This document shows positions 7,655 to 17,191 of a stretch of 58,910 nucleotides of DNA, piece after piece. The position numbers were made by a program, and so were the translations under genes. Numbering within the stretch: the stretch's first letter is position 1; each line of letters opens with the position of its first letter. The notes beneath the pieces were generated by a model. It saw nothing but the letters and a program-made list of their open reading frames with translations, did no database searches and was not told the DNA's origin. The stretch is from Deltaproteobacteria bacterium (lineage in GTDB: Bacteria > Desulfobacterota > Desulfobaccia > Desulfobaccales > 0-14-0-80-60-11), in assembly GCA_003599195.1 (NCBI GenBank), contig QZIZ01000145.1, positions 1 through 58,910 of the forward strand, read 5' to 3'.

Positions 7655-8422
7655 ATGGATTTCCTGATCAAAGTAATCGTGGTCCTGGCCGGCTTGACGG
7701 TCGCTTATACCACCTATAAAGTGTCCGGAGCGAAAGATGAAGTCACCGGTCTGCTGAGTATCCTGATCGGTCTGATAACCACGCAAGTCATTAATACTAT
7801 AATAGAATTTCACCGGCAATCCCAATATCTCAAGGAGACCAATCAGAAGTTGGGCAGTCTCCTGCAAAAAGTCAGCGAACCGGTCCACACCACTGCCGAA
7901 CTCTATAATATCCTGCGGTACGGCATCACCAAGATCACCAAGGAACAGATCCCCAACGCCTGGCTGGAATTGTTATGGAAGATTGAGTCGAGATACTACG
8001 GACTCAGCTATACCAACCCGGATTTCTGGTGGAACCAGGCCTTCAGCAAGCTGGCCATCGAAATTCAAAGGGTCAAAAGGAATGTCAGCAAAGCGGAAAT
8101 CAGCCGCATTTTTATTTATAAGAATGATGAGGAATTGCTGAAGCTCCAGGAGGTAATGGCTGAGCAATGCAAAGCGGGCCTGACGGTCAGGTATATCTCC
8201 GAAGCGGATATCGAGAAGAAGGTGCTGCTCAAAAAACTGCGGAGCAATATTAAAACTTTGGATTACGGATTGATTGACTCCAAAATAGTGCTCCTGGTAT
8301 ATGTGGATAAAAACAGGCAATTCAAACACGGGGAAATTATCGTCAGCAAAGAGGTGTTCGACACCTATAAAGGTTTTTACGATCACCTGTTCGATGAAGC
8401 CGAGGAATTTGTCTGTAGATAA
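7655..8422 (+). CDS. Membrane-anchored protein of unknown function, 255 aa
   Basis: Two hydrophobic N-terminal helices (about 3-23 and 32-52) are followed by a soluble region of about 200 residues. The C-terminal 110 residues alternate strands and helices (SRIFIYKN, AGLTVRYISEADIEKKVLL, DSKIVLLVYVD, HGEIIVSKEVFDTYKGFYDHLF), a pattern like a degenerate phospholipase-D or signal-sensing fold. No HKD motif is present. Base composition is less GC-rich than the neighbours, suggesting acquired DNA. Ends 11 nt before the YihY gene. No function is proposed. Confidence 0.7.
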   Translation: MDFLIKVIVVLAGLTVAYTTYKVSGAKDEVTGLLSILIGLITTQVINTIIEFHRQSQYLKETNQKLGSLLQKVSEPVHTTAELYNILRYGITKITKEQIPNAWLELLWKIESRYYGLSYTNPDFWWNQAFSKLAIEIQRVKRNVSKAEISRIFIYKNDEELLKLQEVMAEQCKAGLTVRYISEADIEKKVLLKKLRSNIKTLDYGLIDSKIVLLVYVDKNRQFKHGEIIVSKEVFDTYKGFYDHLFDEAEEFVCR

Positions 8423-8433
8423 ACTAAGAAAAA

Positions 8434-9783
8434 ATGGCCAACCCCATGCAAAAACTGCGGGATTTTTTCTACAGCTCCCTCTGGCGGGATGAAGGCCGGA
8501 GCCCCGCGGACCTGCTGCTTATCAAGCTGTTGCGGGTCCTGGCGCTGGCCAGCCGGGGCCTGTTCCAAAAAAGCTCCCTGGTCCGGGCCTCGGCCCTGGC
8601 CTATTCCACGGTTCTAGCCATCATCCCCTTGTTGGCCCTCTTGTTTGCCATTCTTAAAGGGTTGGGGATTCAGCGCCTGTTGGCGGGGCACCTCCTGGAA
8701 CGCCTGGCCCCGGGGTCTAAGGAGTTCGCGGCCCAGATTTTTCAATACATCGAAAATACCCAGGTGACCTCCCTGGGGGTCTTCGGGGTGGTGGTTTTGC
8801 TGTTGGCACTGGTGGTGGTGATGACCAACGTGGAGCAGGCCTTCAACGAAACCTGGAAGGTCTCCCAGACCCGGCCCTGGCGCCGCAAGCTCAGCGATTA
8901 CCTGAGCATCTTCATGATCTTCCCCATTCTCATGGCCGGGGCCATTTCCTTTTCCACCGCGTTCATCGGGCATCCGGAAATCCGCCGCCTGCTCTTCGGA
9001 TTTCTGCCGCCCGCCTTTTATTCCGCCACCACCAGCCTGGTGTCCCTGGGGGTCCTGTGGCTGGCCTTCACCTTTATTTATGTGGTCATGCCCAACACCC
9101 ACGTGCGCCTGACCTCCGCGCTCCTGGGGGGGATCATCGGCGGCAGCCTGTGGCAGTTGGCCCAATGGATCTTTGCCTGGTTCCAGGGCGCGGCCACTTA
9201 TTACAACGCCATTTACGGGGCCTTGTACCACCTGCTCTTTCTGGTGATCTGGATGTTCTGGTCCTGGCTCATCGTGCTTTTCGGCACCGAAGTGGCCTAC
9301 GTCCACCAGCACCTGGAGCGCCTCACCCGGGAATACCGGCGTCCGCCGTCGGTCCCGGAGCCGGTGGACGAATACCTGGCCCTGGCGGGCCTGGCGGCCA
9401 TCAGCGCCCGGTTCCTGCGGCGCCAGGAGCCCCTGTCCCTGGAGGAACTGGCAAGCCTGCTCCCCCGGGGCAATAACCTGCCGGCCCGGGTGGCCGAGGC
9501 GCTCCAGGACTGCAAGCTGGTGGTGCAGATGGCCTGCACCGATCCCAAGACTTCACCCCGCTTTCTGCCTGGGATGCCCCTGGACCGGGCCACGGTGAAA
9601 GAAGCGCTGGACTGCCTGCGCCAGGCCCGGGGCGAGGTCCTGGCCCGCTCCCTGGCCGGGGACCCGGACCTGGCCGGGAACCTTAAGGCATTGATCGAGA
9701 ACGACTCCACCGCCTGGCAGGCCTTGAGCTTGCAGGAACTGGTGAACAGGCTGTTTAAGGAAACGGCGGCAGCGGCGCGGTAG
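8434..9783 (+). CDS. YihY/BrkB-family inner-membrane protein
   Basis: 449 aa. The first 300 residues carry the YihY/BrkB (formerly misnamed ribonuclease BN) domain with about six membrane helices. Landmarks are SALAYSTVLAIIPLLALLFA, the amphipathic loop VEQAFNETWKV, and the last helices WQLAQWIFAWFQGAATYYNAIYG and LFLVIWMFWSWLIVLFGTEV. The C-terminal 140 residues are soluble and resemble a winged-helix extension often fused to this family (SLEELASLLPRGNNLPARVAEAL). Physiological substrate unknown. The downstream neighbour is convergent. Confidence 0.9.
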   Translation: MANPMQKLRDFFYSSLWRDEGRSPADLLLIKLLRVLALASRGLFQKSSLVRASALAYSTVLAIIPLLALLFAILKGLGIQRLLAGHLLERLAPGSKEFAAQIFQYIENTQVTSLGVFGVVVLLLALVVVMTNVEQAFNETWKVSQTRPWRRKLSDYLSIFMIFPILMAGAISFSTAFIGHPEIRRLLFGFLPPAFYSATTSLVSLGVLWLAFTFIYVVMPNTHVRLTSALLGGIIGGSLWQLAQWIFAWFQGAATYYNAIYGALYHLLFLVIWMFWSWLIVLFGTEVAYVHQHLERLTREYRRPPSVPEPVDEYLALAGLAAISARFLRRQEPLSLEELASLLPRGNNLPARVAEALQDCKLVVQMACTDPKTSPRFLPGMPLDRATVKEALDCLRQARGEVLARSLAGDPDLAGNLKALIENDSTAWQALSLQELVNRLFKETAAAAR

Positions 9784-9834
9784 ACCTTCCGGCGAGAATG
9801 CTTGCTTTCAGATCTATTGCCGGGCGCCTCATAA

Positions 9835-10902
9835 TCAGTCCCACAGAAGTGGAAAAATTGTGGTATCTGTTTTCCATGGAGGAGGGGTAAACATCCCTGA
9901 TACATCTCCGGACAAATCAGGTCTATCAGCCTTCAGATACAGTACGGGAGCGCCCGCTGAAAAATTGAGTTTGCTCATATCGATCCAGAAATTATTTCGC
10001 GTCATACTGTGGGTAAAATAGACCGCCTTATGGGTCAAATCGAACAGGGAAGTCCAGAGGGTTTGCGGGGCAGGTATGGACCGGCCGCCTGAAAACATCA
10101 CGGCCCCAAATGGTTTCGACTCCGGACGGATGGCACTGAAAAGGCGGGAGACGGGATCACGGGTGAGAGATGGATTATCCAATGTTGACCTGAATGCCGC
10201 AGCCCTGACAAAACGGCTGATGGAATCGACATCACCGGGTAACGGCAGAGTGCCACCGAAGTACTGGTACCGGCCAAGGTTTTGCACCTGTTGGTCCAGG
10301 GTGGGATCGTTAGAGAGAACTGTGAATTCTTTTCCATGGAATACGTTCATTTGGCCGCCCACAAACTCGACAACAGCCGAGTCGCCTTGCGCGTCCTCAA
10401 GGGCAAGATGCAAGGGCCAATTAAAGCCGGCAGCCGCTTCCGGTACAAGCTGACTCTGGTACATGAGCTGCAATGCTTCCGACACGGTAGCCGCATTATC
10501 GAGCAGATACTGGCCATATCTCCCCTCCAGGACCCCGGGCCGTCTGCCGTCCCGATCCTCATATCGGGTCACGGCCAGATAGAGGTAGTGATAGGCCAGG
10601 CCCTGGGTGTTGATTCCTTCAGAACAGTAAGTGGATAAACCAAACGCTGCCGTTACCAGGCTTCCGTACCGTGAAGTCCACTTGGCCGGATTGGCGACGC
10701 CCCCATCCTTACTCATCCCCTTTGGAAAGAGATAGAAACTTGGCGCATCATCCTGGAGCAGGTCCATGGTGCGCGCTACCAGCATGGTTTGACCGTTGGA
10801 GTTCCAAAAGATGCGGGTACAGGCACCGGCAGGTGAAAAGGAAAGGAATAGCGCCAGAGTGATCACGGCCACTGTCATACTATCCCAAAATGATTTTCGC
10901 AT
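9835..10902 (-). CDS. Secreted Ntn hydrolase, choloylglycine hydrolase / linear-amide C-N hydrolase family
   Basis: About 355 aa starting at ATG 10902, chosen because GGAG lies about 11 nt upstream and it gives a clean signal peptide (MRKSFWDSMTVAVITLALFL then SFSPAGA). An in-frame ATG at 10971 would add 23 non-family residues and overlap the upstream gene. Cleavage after AGA would expose CTRIFWN, placing the catalytic Cys at the mature N-terminus as Ntn chemistry requires. NTQGLAYHYLYL, the LSNDPTLDQQ substrate-pocket region and a conserved Arg in DMSKLNFSAGAP-like distal sequence fit the family. Probable periplasmic amidase (bile-salt, penicillin-V or N-acyl-homoserine-lactone type); the substrate is unknown. 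Confidence 0.85.
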   Translation of the reverse strand: MRKSFWDSMTVAVITLALFLSFSPAGACTRIFWNSNGQTMLVARTMDLLQDDAPSFYLFPKGMSKDGGVANPAKWTSRYGSLVTAAFGLSTYCSEGINTQGLAYHYLYLAVTRYEDRDGRRPGVLEGRYGQYLLDNAATVSEALQLMYQSQLVPEAAAGFNWPLHLALEDAQGDSAVVEFVGGQMNVFHGKEFTVLSNDPTLDQQVQNLGRYQYFGGTLPLPGDVDSISRFVRAAAFRSTLDNPSLTRDPVSRLFSAIRPESKPFGAVMFSGGRSIPAPQTLWTSLFDLTHKAVYFTHSMTRNNFWIDMSKLNFSAGAPVLYLKADRPDLSGDVSGMFTPPPWKTDTTIFPLLWD

Positions 10903-10963
10903 GATGGTAAATCTCCATAGGTCCAGCCAGTACTCGTCCCCAAAGGCATCATTCCGGCCTTGA

Positions 10964-12034
10964 TTAGCCAAAGTTCTCCACCGGCACCGAAAAGACCTTG
11001 ATGACCTTGGTCTTGCCTTTCAGCCGCACCGCTCCCTGCGGTACGACCTCAATTTGCCGGTCCAGGCCCAGGCGGGTATTTTCCTCGATTAAGATGGGTT
11101 CCCCCACCACCTTGGTGTGCGCCTCCAGGCGGGCCGCGAGATTGACCGTATCACCCACGCAGGTATAGGTTGCCCGTTGTTGGGTGCCGACATAGCCAGC
11201 CACCATCACCCCGGAGGCGACGCCGATGCCGATGCGGAGCTGCACCCGGTTCAACCGGGCCTGCTCTTCATTGAAGCCGCGGATAAGTTCCATCATCCGC
11301 AGGGCGGCGCGCACCGCGCGCTGGCGATGATCCTCCAGGGGCAGCGGCGCCCCGAAGATGCACATCAGGCCGTCACCGATCATCTGGTTGACAATACCGC
11401 CCTCATTGGCAATGGCCTCGAACATCAAGGAAAAATAATTATTTAATAGTTTGATAATATCCTGCGGCAATTGAGATTCAGCAATGGTGGTGAAAGAGCG
11501 GATGTCGCTGAAAAGCACGGTGGCCTCCACCAGCCGCCCCCCCAGGGAAAAGCCGGAGTTCAGCAGCTCTTCAGCCACTTCTTCGCTGGCAAACTTGCGG
11601 AACAGGGCCCGCTGCTCATCCCGCAGCCTTTTCTTTTCCAGGCTGGCGTCGACCCGGGCCTTCAGGAGGACGGGGTTGAAGGGTTTGGTGAGGTAATCTT
11701 CGGCGCCCATCTCGATGCAACGGACCACGCTATCGATCTCCTCCACCGCGGAGATCATGATGACCGGCAGGTCGCGCCAGTGGACGTCGGCGGTTAAACG
11801 CTCCAACACCTGATAGCCATTCATTTCCGGCATTTCAATGTCCAGCAGGATCAGGTCAAAGTCTTTTTCCGCCACCATTTCCAGGGCTTGAAGGCCGTTC
11901 TCCGCGCAAGCCACCTGGTGGCCCTGCTGTTCCAGGCTCCGGACCAACATCATGCGGTTCATCCGGTTATCTTCCACTACCAGGATGTTACCGGCGGCCC
12001 TGGGCCGGTTATCGGATTCGTTATGTCCTTTCAT
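10964..12034 (-). CDS. Response regulator with class III adenylate/guanylate cyclase output
   Basis: 356 aa. The N-terminal receiver domain (about 15-130) has phospho-acceptor D65 (LILLDIEMPEMNG), the acidic pair E21/D22 and K117. A short helical linker leads to a class III cyclase domain (about 168-350). Metal-binding aspartates are D177 (FSDIRSFT) and D221 (IGDGLMCIFG), and GDTVNLAARLE is the family signature. Starts 2 bp after the stop of the hybrid kinase, so the two are almost certainly co-transcribed and form a phosphorelay that ends in cyclic nucleotide synthesis. Whether cAMP or cGMP is made cannot be decided. Confidence 0.92.
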   Translation of the reverse strand: MKGHNESDNRPRAAGNILVVEDNRMNRMMLVRSLEQQGHQVACAENGLQALEMVAEKDFDLILLDIEMPEMNGYQVLERLTADVHWRDLPVIMISAVEEIDSVVRCIEMGAEDYLTKPFNPVLLKARVDASLEKKRLRDEQRALFRKFASEEVAEELLNSGFSLGGRLVEATVLFSDIRSFTTIAESQLPQDIIKLLNNYFSLMFEAIANEGGIVNQMIGDGLMCIFGAPLPLEDHRQRAVRAALRMMELIRGFNEEQARLNRVQLRIGIGVASGVMVAGYVGTQQRATYTCVGDTVNLAARLEAHTKVVGEPILIEENTRLGLDRQIEVVPQGAVRLKGKTKVIKVFSVPVENFG

Positions 12035-12036
12035 GC

Positions 12037-15000
12037 CTAGGTCAACTCCTTGAGGGCCTGCTGCAGCCGCTGGTATTCGGCTTCAGCCCGGGCCACTTTC
12101 TCCTCCGACCCGGCCAGGCGCCCTTCCTTGCCGAGCATCTCCAGTTCCCGGGCCAGTTCGGCCAGGGCCACGGCCCCGAACGCGGCGCTGTTGGATTTGA
12201 GGCTGTGGGCGGAGCGCCGGAAAAGCTCGGGGTCATTGGCGGCCAGGGCCTGGTGAAGACTTTGCAGCAACGCGGGGGCGTCTTCGTTGAATACCTCCAA
12301 CACCTCGCCGATGAAATCCGCTCCCATGGCGTCCCGGAACTCCTCAAACTTTTTGCGGTCGATCACCGGCGGGGCTTCCGGCTCCGGGTCATCTGGGGCG
12401 GACTGCGTTTGGGTCTTGGAAAGGGCGGCCACCAGGGCCTCCACGTGAATCGGCTTGGTGACGTAGTCATCCATGCCCGCGGCCAGGCACCTCTCCCGGT
12501 CCCCCTGCATGGCGTCCGCGGTCAGGGCGATGATCCGGGGGATGGCGCTCCCGGCCTCGCCCCCCTTAATGCGCCGGGAAGCTTCCATGCCGTCCATCTC
12601 GGGCATCTGCACATCCATGAGCACCACGTCATAAGGCTGGCGCTTCACCGCTTCTATGGCCTCCAGGCCGTTGGCCGCCACGTCGGCCCGGTAGCCCAGC
12701 CGCGCCAGCAGGCGCAGGGCCACCTTCTGGTTGACGGCATTGTCTTCGGCCAACAGAATTCTGAGGGGCAGCCGCGCAGCCAGGCCGGGGTCAATCTGGT
12801 TTTTAACGGCCTCATCGCCGCTGCGCACCTTCCGGGGCTGGGCCGCAAAGATGGTCATCAGGGCGTCGTGCAATTGTGAGGGTTTTATGGGCTTGCTGAT
12901 CTGCGCCGCAAACAGGGAAGCGTCGTCACCGACTTCCCGGCGGCCCATGGAAGAGAACAATACCAGGGGCAAGTTAGGTTGCCGGGCCCGGATCTCCCGG
13001 GCCAGCATGATTCCGTCCATCTCTGGCATCTGCATGTCCAGGATCGCCAAATCGAAGGGGTCGCCGCGTTTGACCCATTCCAGGGCTTCCCTGGGCCAAC
13101 GGCTGTCCCGCACCTGCATGCCCCAGGATTGGCCCTGGAGGACCAGGATGCGGCGATTGGTGTCGTTGTCATCCACCGCCAGGAGACGGCGCCCGGCCAA
13201 TTGGGGTTGCTTCCGGAGCAATTCCTGGCGGGTGATCACCGGCATGGCCACCGGTTCGGTGCGAATCAGCAGATGGAAGGTCGATCCCTTTCCCGGCACA
13301 CCTTCGCTTTCCACCCACAGGCGGCCCCCCATCATTTCGCTGAGGCGCTTGCAGATAGCCAGCCCCAGGCCGGTGCCGCCGTATTTCCGGGTGGTGGACG
13401 CGTCTACCTGGCTGAAGGACCGGAACATGCGGTCCAGGCGGTCCGGGGGAATGCCGATGCCGGTGTCGGCCACGGCAAATTTGAGCATCAGGACCCCGGG
13501 GGGCAGGCCCGCGGCTTCGGGGCCGCGTTCCACTCCCACTGTCAGTGAGATTTCACCCCGTTCAGTGAACTTCACCGCGTTATTCAGCAGATTGAGCAGG
13601 ATCTGCCGCAGCCGGGTGACGTCGCCGGCGATGGTGGCCGGCACTTCTTCGTCCACCCGGTACGCCAGTTCCAGTCCTTTTTGCTGGGCCTGGTTGGCCA
13701 CCAGGTCCAGGGCGCTTTCCAGACACTCCCGCAGATCGAAGGGCTGGTGCTCCAATTCCATCTTGCCTGCTTCGATCTTGGAAAAATCCAGGATATCGTT
13801 GATGATGGTGAGCAGGGCCTCGCCGCTGTTGCGGATGGTCTCGCAGAATTCCCGCTGCTCCTCGTTGAGGGGGGTATCGAGCAGTAAATTGGTCATGCCG
13901 ATAACGCCGTTCATAGGCGTGCGGATTTCATGGCTCATGGTGGCCAGGAAGACGCTCTTGGCTTCATTGGCGGCCTCGGCGGTGCCCCTAGCTTCTTCTG
14001 CTTCGGTATAAAGATGGGCATTGTCCAGGGCCACGGAGGCCAACTCTCCGAACTGCTCCAGCAGGGCCTGTTCCTCCTCGCTGAAGGTCCGTCCCGTTTC
14101 CCGGTGGCAAGCCAGCCCCAGGACCCCGGTGACCTGGGAGCCCGACTTCAACGGCACCCCCATTACCGTTTGGATGGCCTGGTAATCCAAATCCGGAATC
14201 CCCGCGCGGCCTTCCCAATCCTGGTAATTCTCAATGAGAAGAGAGCGGCCGGTCTCCCAAACCTTTCCGGACAGGCCTTGCCCCACCTTCAAGCCGGCCC
14301 CGATGATTCCCTCGAAAATTCCGGTCCCCACCTGGCATTCCAGGACCTGCTTTTCCGGGTTCACCAGGTGAATGAAGCCGTGGGTGGTGCCCAGCAACTG
14401 GCCGGCGCGGCTGATAAGGGCCTGCAGTAAATCTTGCAGGGTCAGGCGGTTGATGAGGCCCAGGGTGGTTTCGTGTAACGCGGCCAGGTACTCCTTCTGC
14501 CGGTGCAGCGCATCCTCCATCTGTTTGCGCTCGGTGTTGTCCCGGATGCTTTCGATGGCCCCGGTCAGTTTCCCGCCAGCATCATAGAGGCCGCCGGCGG
14601 TGGCGGTGAGATAGGCCTGGCCCGTTTTCAATTGTATGTAGTTCTCGCCCCGGAGAATTTCACCGTGACGGCTCACCTGGGCGTATTTGGCCCGGAACTC
14701 CCGGTCATCCTTGAAGACGTAATCGATCAGGATGGGCCGGCGTTCCCCGTAAAAAGGCAAGGCGTATTCGAAGTTCCCTTTACCAAGGATGTCTTCGGCC
14801 CCGACCCCGGTCATGTCCTCCATGGCGTGGTTCCAGGCAATCACCTTCCCTTCCAGGTCGATGACCATAGTGGCGTCCGGCAGAAAATCGATGATATCCT
14901 GGAAGCGGCGCTTGGATTCCCGTACGGCCTCTTCAGCCTCTTTCCGTTCCGTAATATCGAGGAAGGCTCCGGAAATGAAATCAATATAGCCTTGGGCATT

Positions 15001-15306
15001 GCAAATGATCTGGCTGGACTCCTGGACCCATAAGACCTTGCCACTGCGGTGCCGGATGCGGTATTCGCGAATATAGGATTTGTCGCCCTTTAAGGCCTCC
15101 ATTACCATTTTTTGCATGCGGTCTACGTCTTCCCGGACCACGATGTCCAGCCATTTCATCCTGCGGGCTGTAAATTCTTCCTTGGAATAGCCGGTCAAGG
15201 CTTCGATCTTGTTATCGATGAAGTCCACCGACCAGTCCGCATAGCCTTTGAAGAAAATATTTGGCAGGTTTTTCAATATGGTGAGATACGTTTCCACTCT
15301 TTCCAC
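12037..15306 (-). CDS. Hybrid sensor histidine kinase, PAS-PAS-GAF-HisKA-HATPase-REC-REC-Hpt
   Basis: 1089 aa, apparently cytoplasmic (no membrane helix). In order: PAS (about 10-125, ending [12 protein letters not shown]), PAS (about 130-260), GAF (about 278-432), HisKA with H459 ([11 protein letters not shown]), HATPase with N-box NLLNNAVKF (about 572-580) and G-boxes DTGIGIP and GGTGLGLA, receiver 1 with D757, receiver 2 with D898, and Hpt with H1034 (AHSLKSN). All phosphotransfer residues are present, so a full His-Asp-His relay is possible within one chain. The natural acceptor is the REC-cyclase gene 2 bp downstream. The ligand is unknown. Confidence 0.95.
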   Translation of the reverse strand: MERVETYLTILKNLPNIFFKGYADWSVDFIDNKIEALTGYSKEEFTARRMKWLDIVVREDVDRMQKMVMEALKGDKSYIREYRIRHRSGKVLWVQESSQIICNAQGYIDFISGAFLDITERKEAEEAVRESKRRFQDIIDFLPDATMVIDLEGKVIAWNHAMEDMTGVGAEDILGKGNFEYALPFYGERRPILIDYVFKDDREFRAKYAQVSRHGEILRGENYIQLKTGQAYLTATAGGLYDAGGKLTGAIESIRDNTERKQMEDALHRQKEYLAALHETTLGLINRLTLQDLLQALISRAGQLLGTTHGFIHLVNPEKQVLECQVGTGIFEGIIGAGLKVGQGLSGKVWETGRSLLIENYQDWEGRAGIPDLDYQAIQTVMGVPLKSGSQVTGVLGLACHRETGRTFSEEEQALLEQFGELASVALDNAHLYTEAEEARGTAEAANEAKSVFLATMSHEIRTPMNGVIGMTNLLLDTPLNEEQREFCETIRNSGEALLTIINDILDFSKIEAGKMELEHQPFDLRECLESALDLVANQAQQKGLELAYRVDEEVPATIAGDVTRLRQILLNLLNNAVKFTERGEISLTVGVERGPEAAGLPPGVLMLKFAVADTGIGIPPDRLDRMFRSFSQVDASTTRKYGGTGLGLAICKRLSEMMGGRLWVESEGVPGKGSTFHLLIRTEPVAMPVITRQELLRKQPQLAGRRLLAVDDNDTNRRILVLQGQSWGMQVRDSRWPREALEWVKRGDPFDLAILDMQMPEMDGIMLAREIRARQPNLPLVLFSSMGRREVGDDASLFAAQISKPIKPSQLHDALMTIFAAQPRKVRSGDEAVKNQIDPGLAARLPLRILLAEDNAVNQKVALRLLARLGYRADVAANGLEAIEAVKRQPYDVVLMDVQMPEMDGMEASRRIKGGEAGSAIPRIIALTADAMQGDRERCLAAGMDDYVTKPIHVEALVAALSKTQTQSAPDDPEPEAPPVIDRKKFEEFRDAMGADFIGEVLEVFNEDAPALLQSLHQALAANDPELFRRSAHSLKSNSAAFGAVALAELARELEMLGKEGRLAGSEEKVARAEAEYQRLQQALKELT

Positions 15307-15348
15307 CTTTCCCGGAAGTATGGTCTCGTTTAAGGATCAACTGAAAAT

Positions 15349-15972
15349 TCACCGGCGGCCGGGAATGTCCTCCCGCAGGCCATATGCCAGCAGCCGGCGA
15401 TAATCTTCAGGGGTATTGCAGTCCAGCAGCACGGCCTCATCCTTCACCTCCAGGTCCAGGGCCTCGGCATGGTAACGACCCAGAAAGGCCCGCAGACCGC
15501 CGTCGCAGTCCGGGGGCAGGCCGGCGACACAGACCGCGGAGATAAGGGGGGGGTGTCCCCGCCGTCCCTGAAAAACCGGATAGACGATCCTGGCATGTCC
15601 GTGGCGGTACGTCTGCAGCAAGTCTCTGATGGTGCCCGGCTTCACCAGGGGCATATCCACCGGCAGCAGGAAAAACGCGGTGATCCGGGGCTCCAGGCTG
15701 CGCACTCCGGCGTGCACGGACGCGAACATGCCTTGATTATAATCCGGATTGAAAATCTCCCTGACTGCCAGGTTCTTAAGAACAGGCGCCAATTCTCCAG
15801 CCCGGTGGCCGGTGACCACCCGGATATCTTCGACTCCGGCGGCGCGGAACCTCCGGACCGCTTCTTCCAAGAAGGTGGATGGCCCCAGGGGCTGCAGCGG
15901 CTTCCAGGCCCCGAGCCGCGAGGAATACCCGGCGGCCAGAATCAGGGCCGCGATGTCGCCACCGCGGTTCAT
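15349..15972 (-). CDS. MocA-like nucleotidyltransferase (molybdenum cofactor maturation)
   Basis: 207 aa with the MobA/MocA nucleotide-binding motif LILAAGYSSRLGAWKPL near the N-terminus, LLPVDMPLVKPGTI in the active-site region and GRRGHPPLIS, all typical of molybdopterin cytidylyl/guanylyltransferase-like proteins. The start codon overlaps the end of the XdhC gene by 4 bp. Being last in the molybdenum-hydroxylase run, it probably makes the cytosine dinucleotide form of the cofactor for that enzyme. MobA-type GMP transfer is the alternative. Confidence 0.88.
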   Translation of the reverse strand: MNRGGDIAALILAAGYSSRLGAWKPLQPLGPSTFLEEAVRRFRAAGVEDIRVVTGHRAGELAPVLKNLAVREIFNPDYNQGMFASVHAGVRSLEPRITAFFLLPVDMPLVKPGTIRDLLQTYRHGHARIVYPVFQGRRGHPPLISAVCVAGLPPDCDGGLRAFLGRYHAEALDLEVKDEAVLLDCNTPEDYRRLLAYGLREDIPGRR

Positions 15973-17009
15973 CGGCCCCTCTTCTCCGCCCTTATCCGGA
16001 TGAGTTCCGCCGCGATGCTCACCGCGATCTCTTCAGGGGTCTCCGCCCCGATGGCGAAACCGATGGGTGAGAAGACCCGGTCAAAGTCCATCCGGGAAAA
16101 ACCTTCTTGAGCCAGGGCCGCATAGATAGCCTCCCGCTTACGGCGGCTGCCGATCATGCCGATGTAGCCGGCTTCGGTCATCAGCGCCTGGCGCAACACT
16201 GTCTGGTCATGGGCGTGGCCCCGGGTGATCAGCACCAGATAACTGTCCGCATTGATTTCCAGCCTTTCCAGGGCCGCTTGAAAAGAGTCCAGGGCGATGA
16301 CCTCATCGGCATCGGAAAACCTCTCCCGGCTGGCGAATTCCAGCCGGTCATCCAGGACCACGGTGCAAAAGCCCACTCTCTTGGTCAAGGGGGCCAGTTG
16401 CCGGGCGATGTGGCCGGCGCCGAAGATATAAACAGTGCCTGCAGGAGCGAGGGTTTCCACCAGATATTGCTTTCCCTGATGGGAGACCAATTCCGGCCGG
16501 GTGGCAGCGGCCCGGGCGGTGATGGCAACGGCTTCCTGATCCAGGTCTCCGATGATCGTCCCCCCGCCTTTAATAAGAGTTTGCAGAATGGGCCCGGGGA
16601 CGTCAAAGTCAGAGGGAATTTGGGTAATCAGCACGGATGGCTTCCCGGTTCCGGAGGAAGCCGCGATCTCCCGGTAAAGCTCCAGATTACCAGTACCGGC
16701 GGCATCCAGGAATTGCACCAGGATCTGCACCATCCCGCCGCAGACCATGCCCATCCGGCCGGCATCCCGGGCAGTGAGCCTGTACTCTTTGAGCACCGAT
16801 TGGCCGTGGCCGAAGACTTCCCGGGCCGCCTCCTGCACCCGGGCCTCCAGGATGCCGCCGCCGATAGTGCCGATGCCGTCGCCGCCTGGCCGGATGGCCA
16901 TACGCGAGCCCACCGCCCGGGGCGCCGACCCCGAACGGCTGACAATGGTGGCCAGCGCCAGGCTTTCGCCTCCGGCCAGCAAGCGGGCAATATTGTCAAA
17001 TATGTCCAT
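15969..17009 (-). CDS. xdhC: XdhC-family chaperone of molybdenum hydroxylase
   Basis: 346 aa from ATG 17009 (MDIFDNIARLL). The frame stays open upstream to 17366, but those 119 extra codons translate word-repeat DNA and part of the antisense strand of the FAD gene, so I reject them. N-terminal XdhC domain: GSAPRAVGSRMAI and GTIGGGILEARV. C-terminal Rossmann domain: VYIFGAGHIARQLAPL, LITRGHAHD and GMIGSRRK. Family members bind molybdenum cofactor, protect it and help insert the sulfurated form into xanthine-dehydrogenase-type enzymes. No clear Shine-Dalgarno is seen. Confidence 0.92.
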   Translation of the reverse strand: MDIFDNIARLLAGGESLALATIVSRSGSAPRAVGSRMAIRPGGDGIGTIGGGILEARVQEAAREVFGHGQSVLKEYRLTARDAGRMGMVCGGMVQILVQFLDAAGTGNLELYREIAASSGTGKPSVLITQIPSDFDVPGPILQTLIKGGGTIIGDLDQEAVAITARAAATRPELVSHQGKQYLVETLAPAGTVYIFGAGHIARQLAPLTKRVGFCTVVLDDRLEFASRERFSDADEVIALDSFQAALERLEINADSYLVLITRGHAHDQTVLRQALMTEAGYIGMIGSRRKREAIYAALAQEGFSRMDFDRVFSPIGFAIGAETPEEIAVSIAAELIRIRAEKRGR

Positions 17010-17022
17010 AGAGCAGGGACTT

Positions 17023-17156
17023 GGGGCCAGGGGCCAGGGATCAGGGGCAGGGTCGGAAAAAGCGGCTCCCGTCCCTGACGCCTGAATTTTAACCATTGTC
17101 ATAAGCAACTGAACATCTTTATTCTCTGCGCCCTCTGCGTCTCTGCGGTGATTCTT
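17023..17156. repeat. Word repeats I (GGGGCCAG) and C (CTCTGCG) between xdhC and the FAD subunit gene
   Basis: A run of GGGGCCAGGG/ATCAGGGGC words at 17031-17053 with a short complementary piece (CCCTGACGCC, about 17074-17083). A single CTCTGCG-word arm lies at about 17119-17147. This interrupts an otherwise tightly packed operon. Confidence 0.7.
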
Positions 17157-17191
17157 TTTCCATGCGGAGGCAGGGAAAACGCCGGGAGTGT

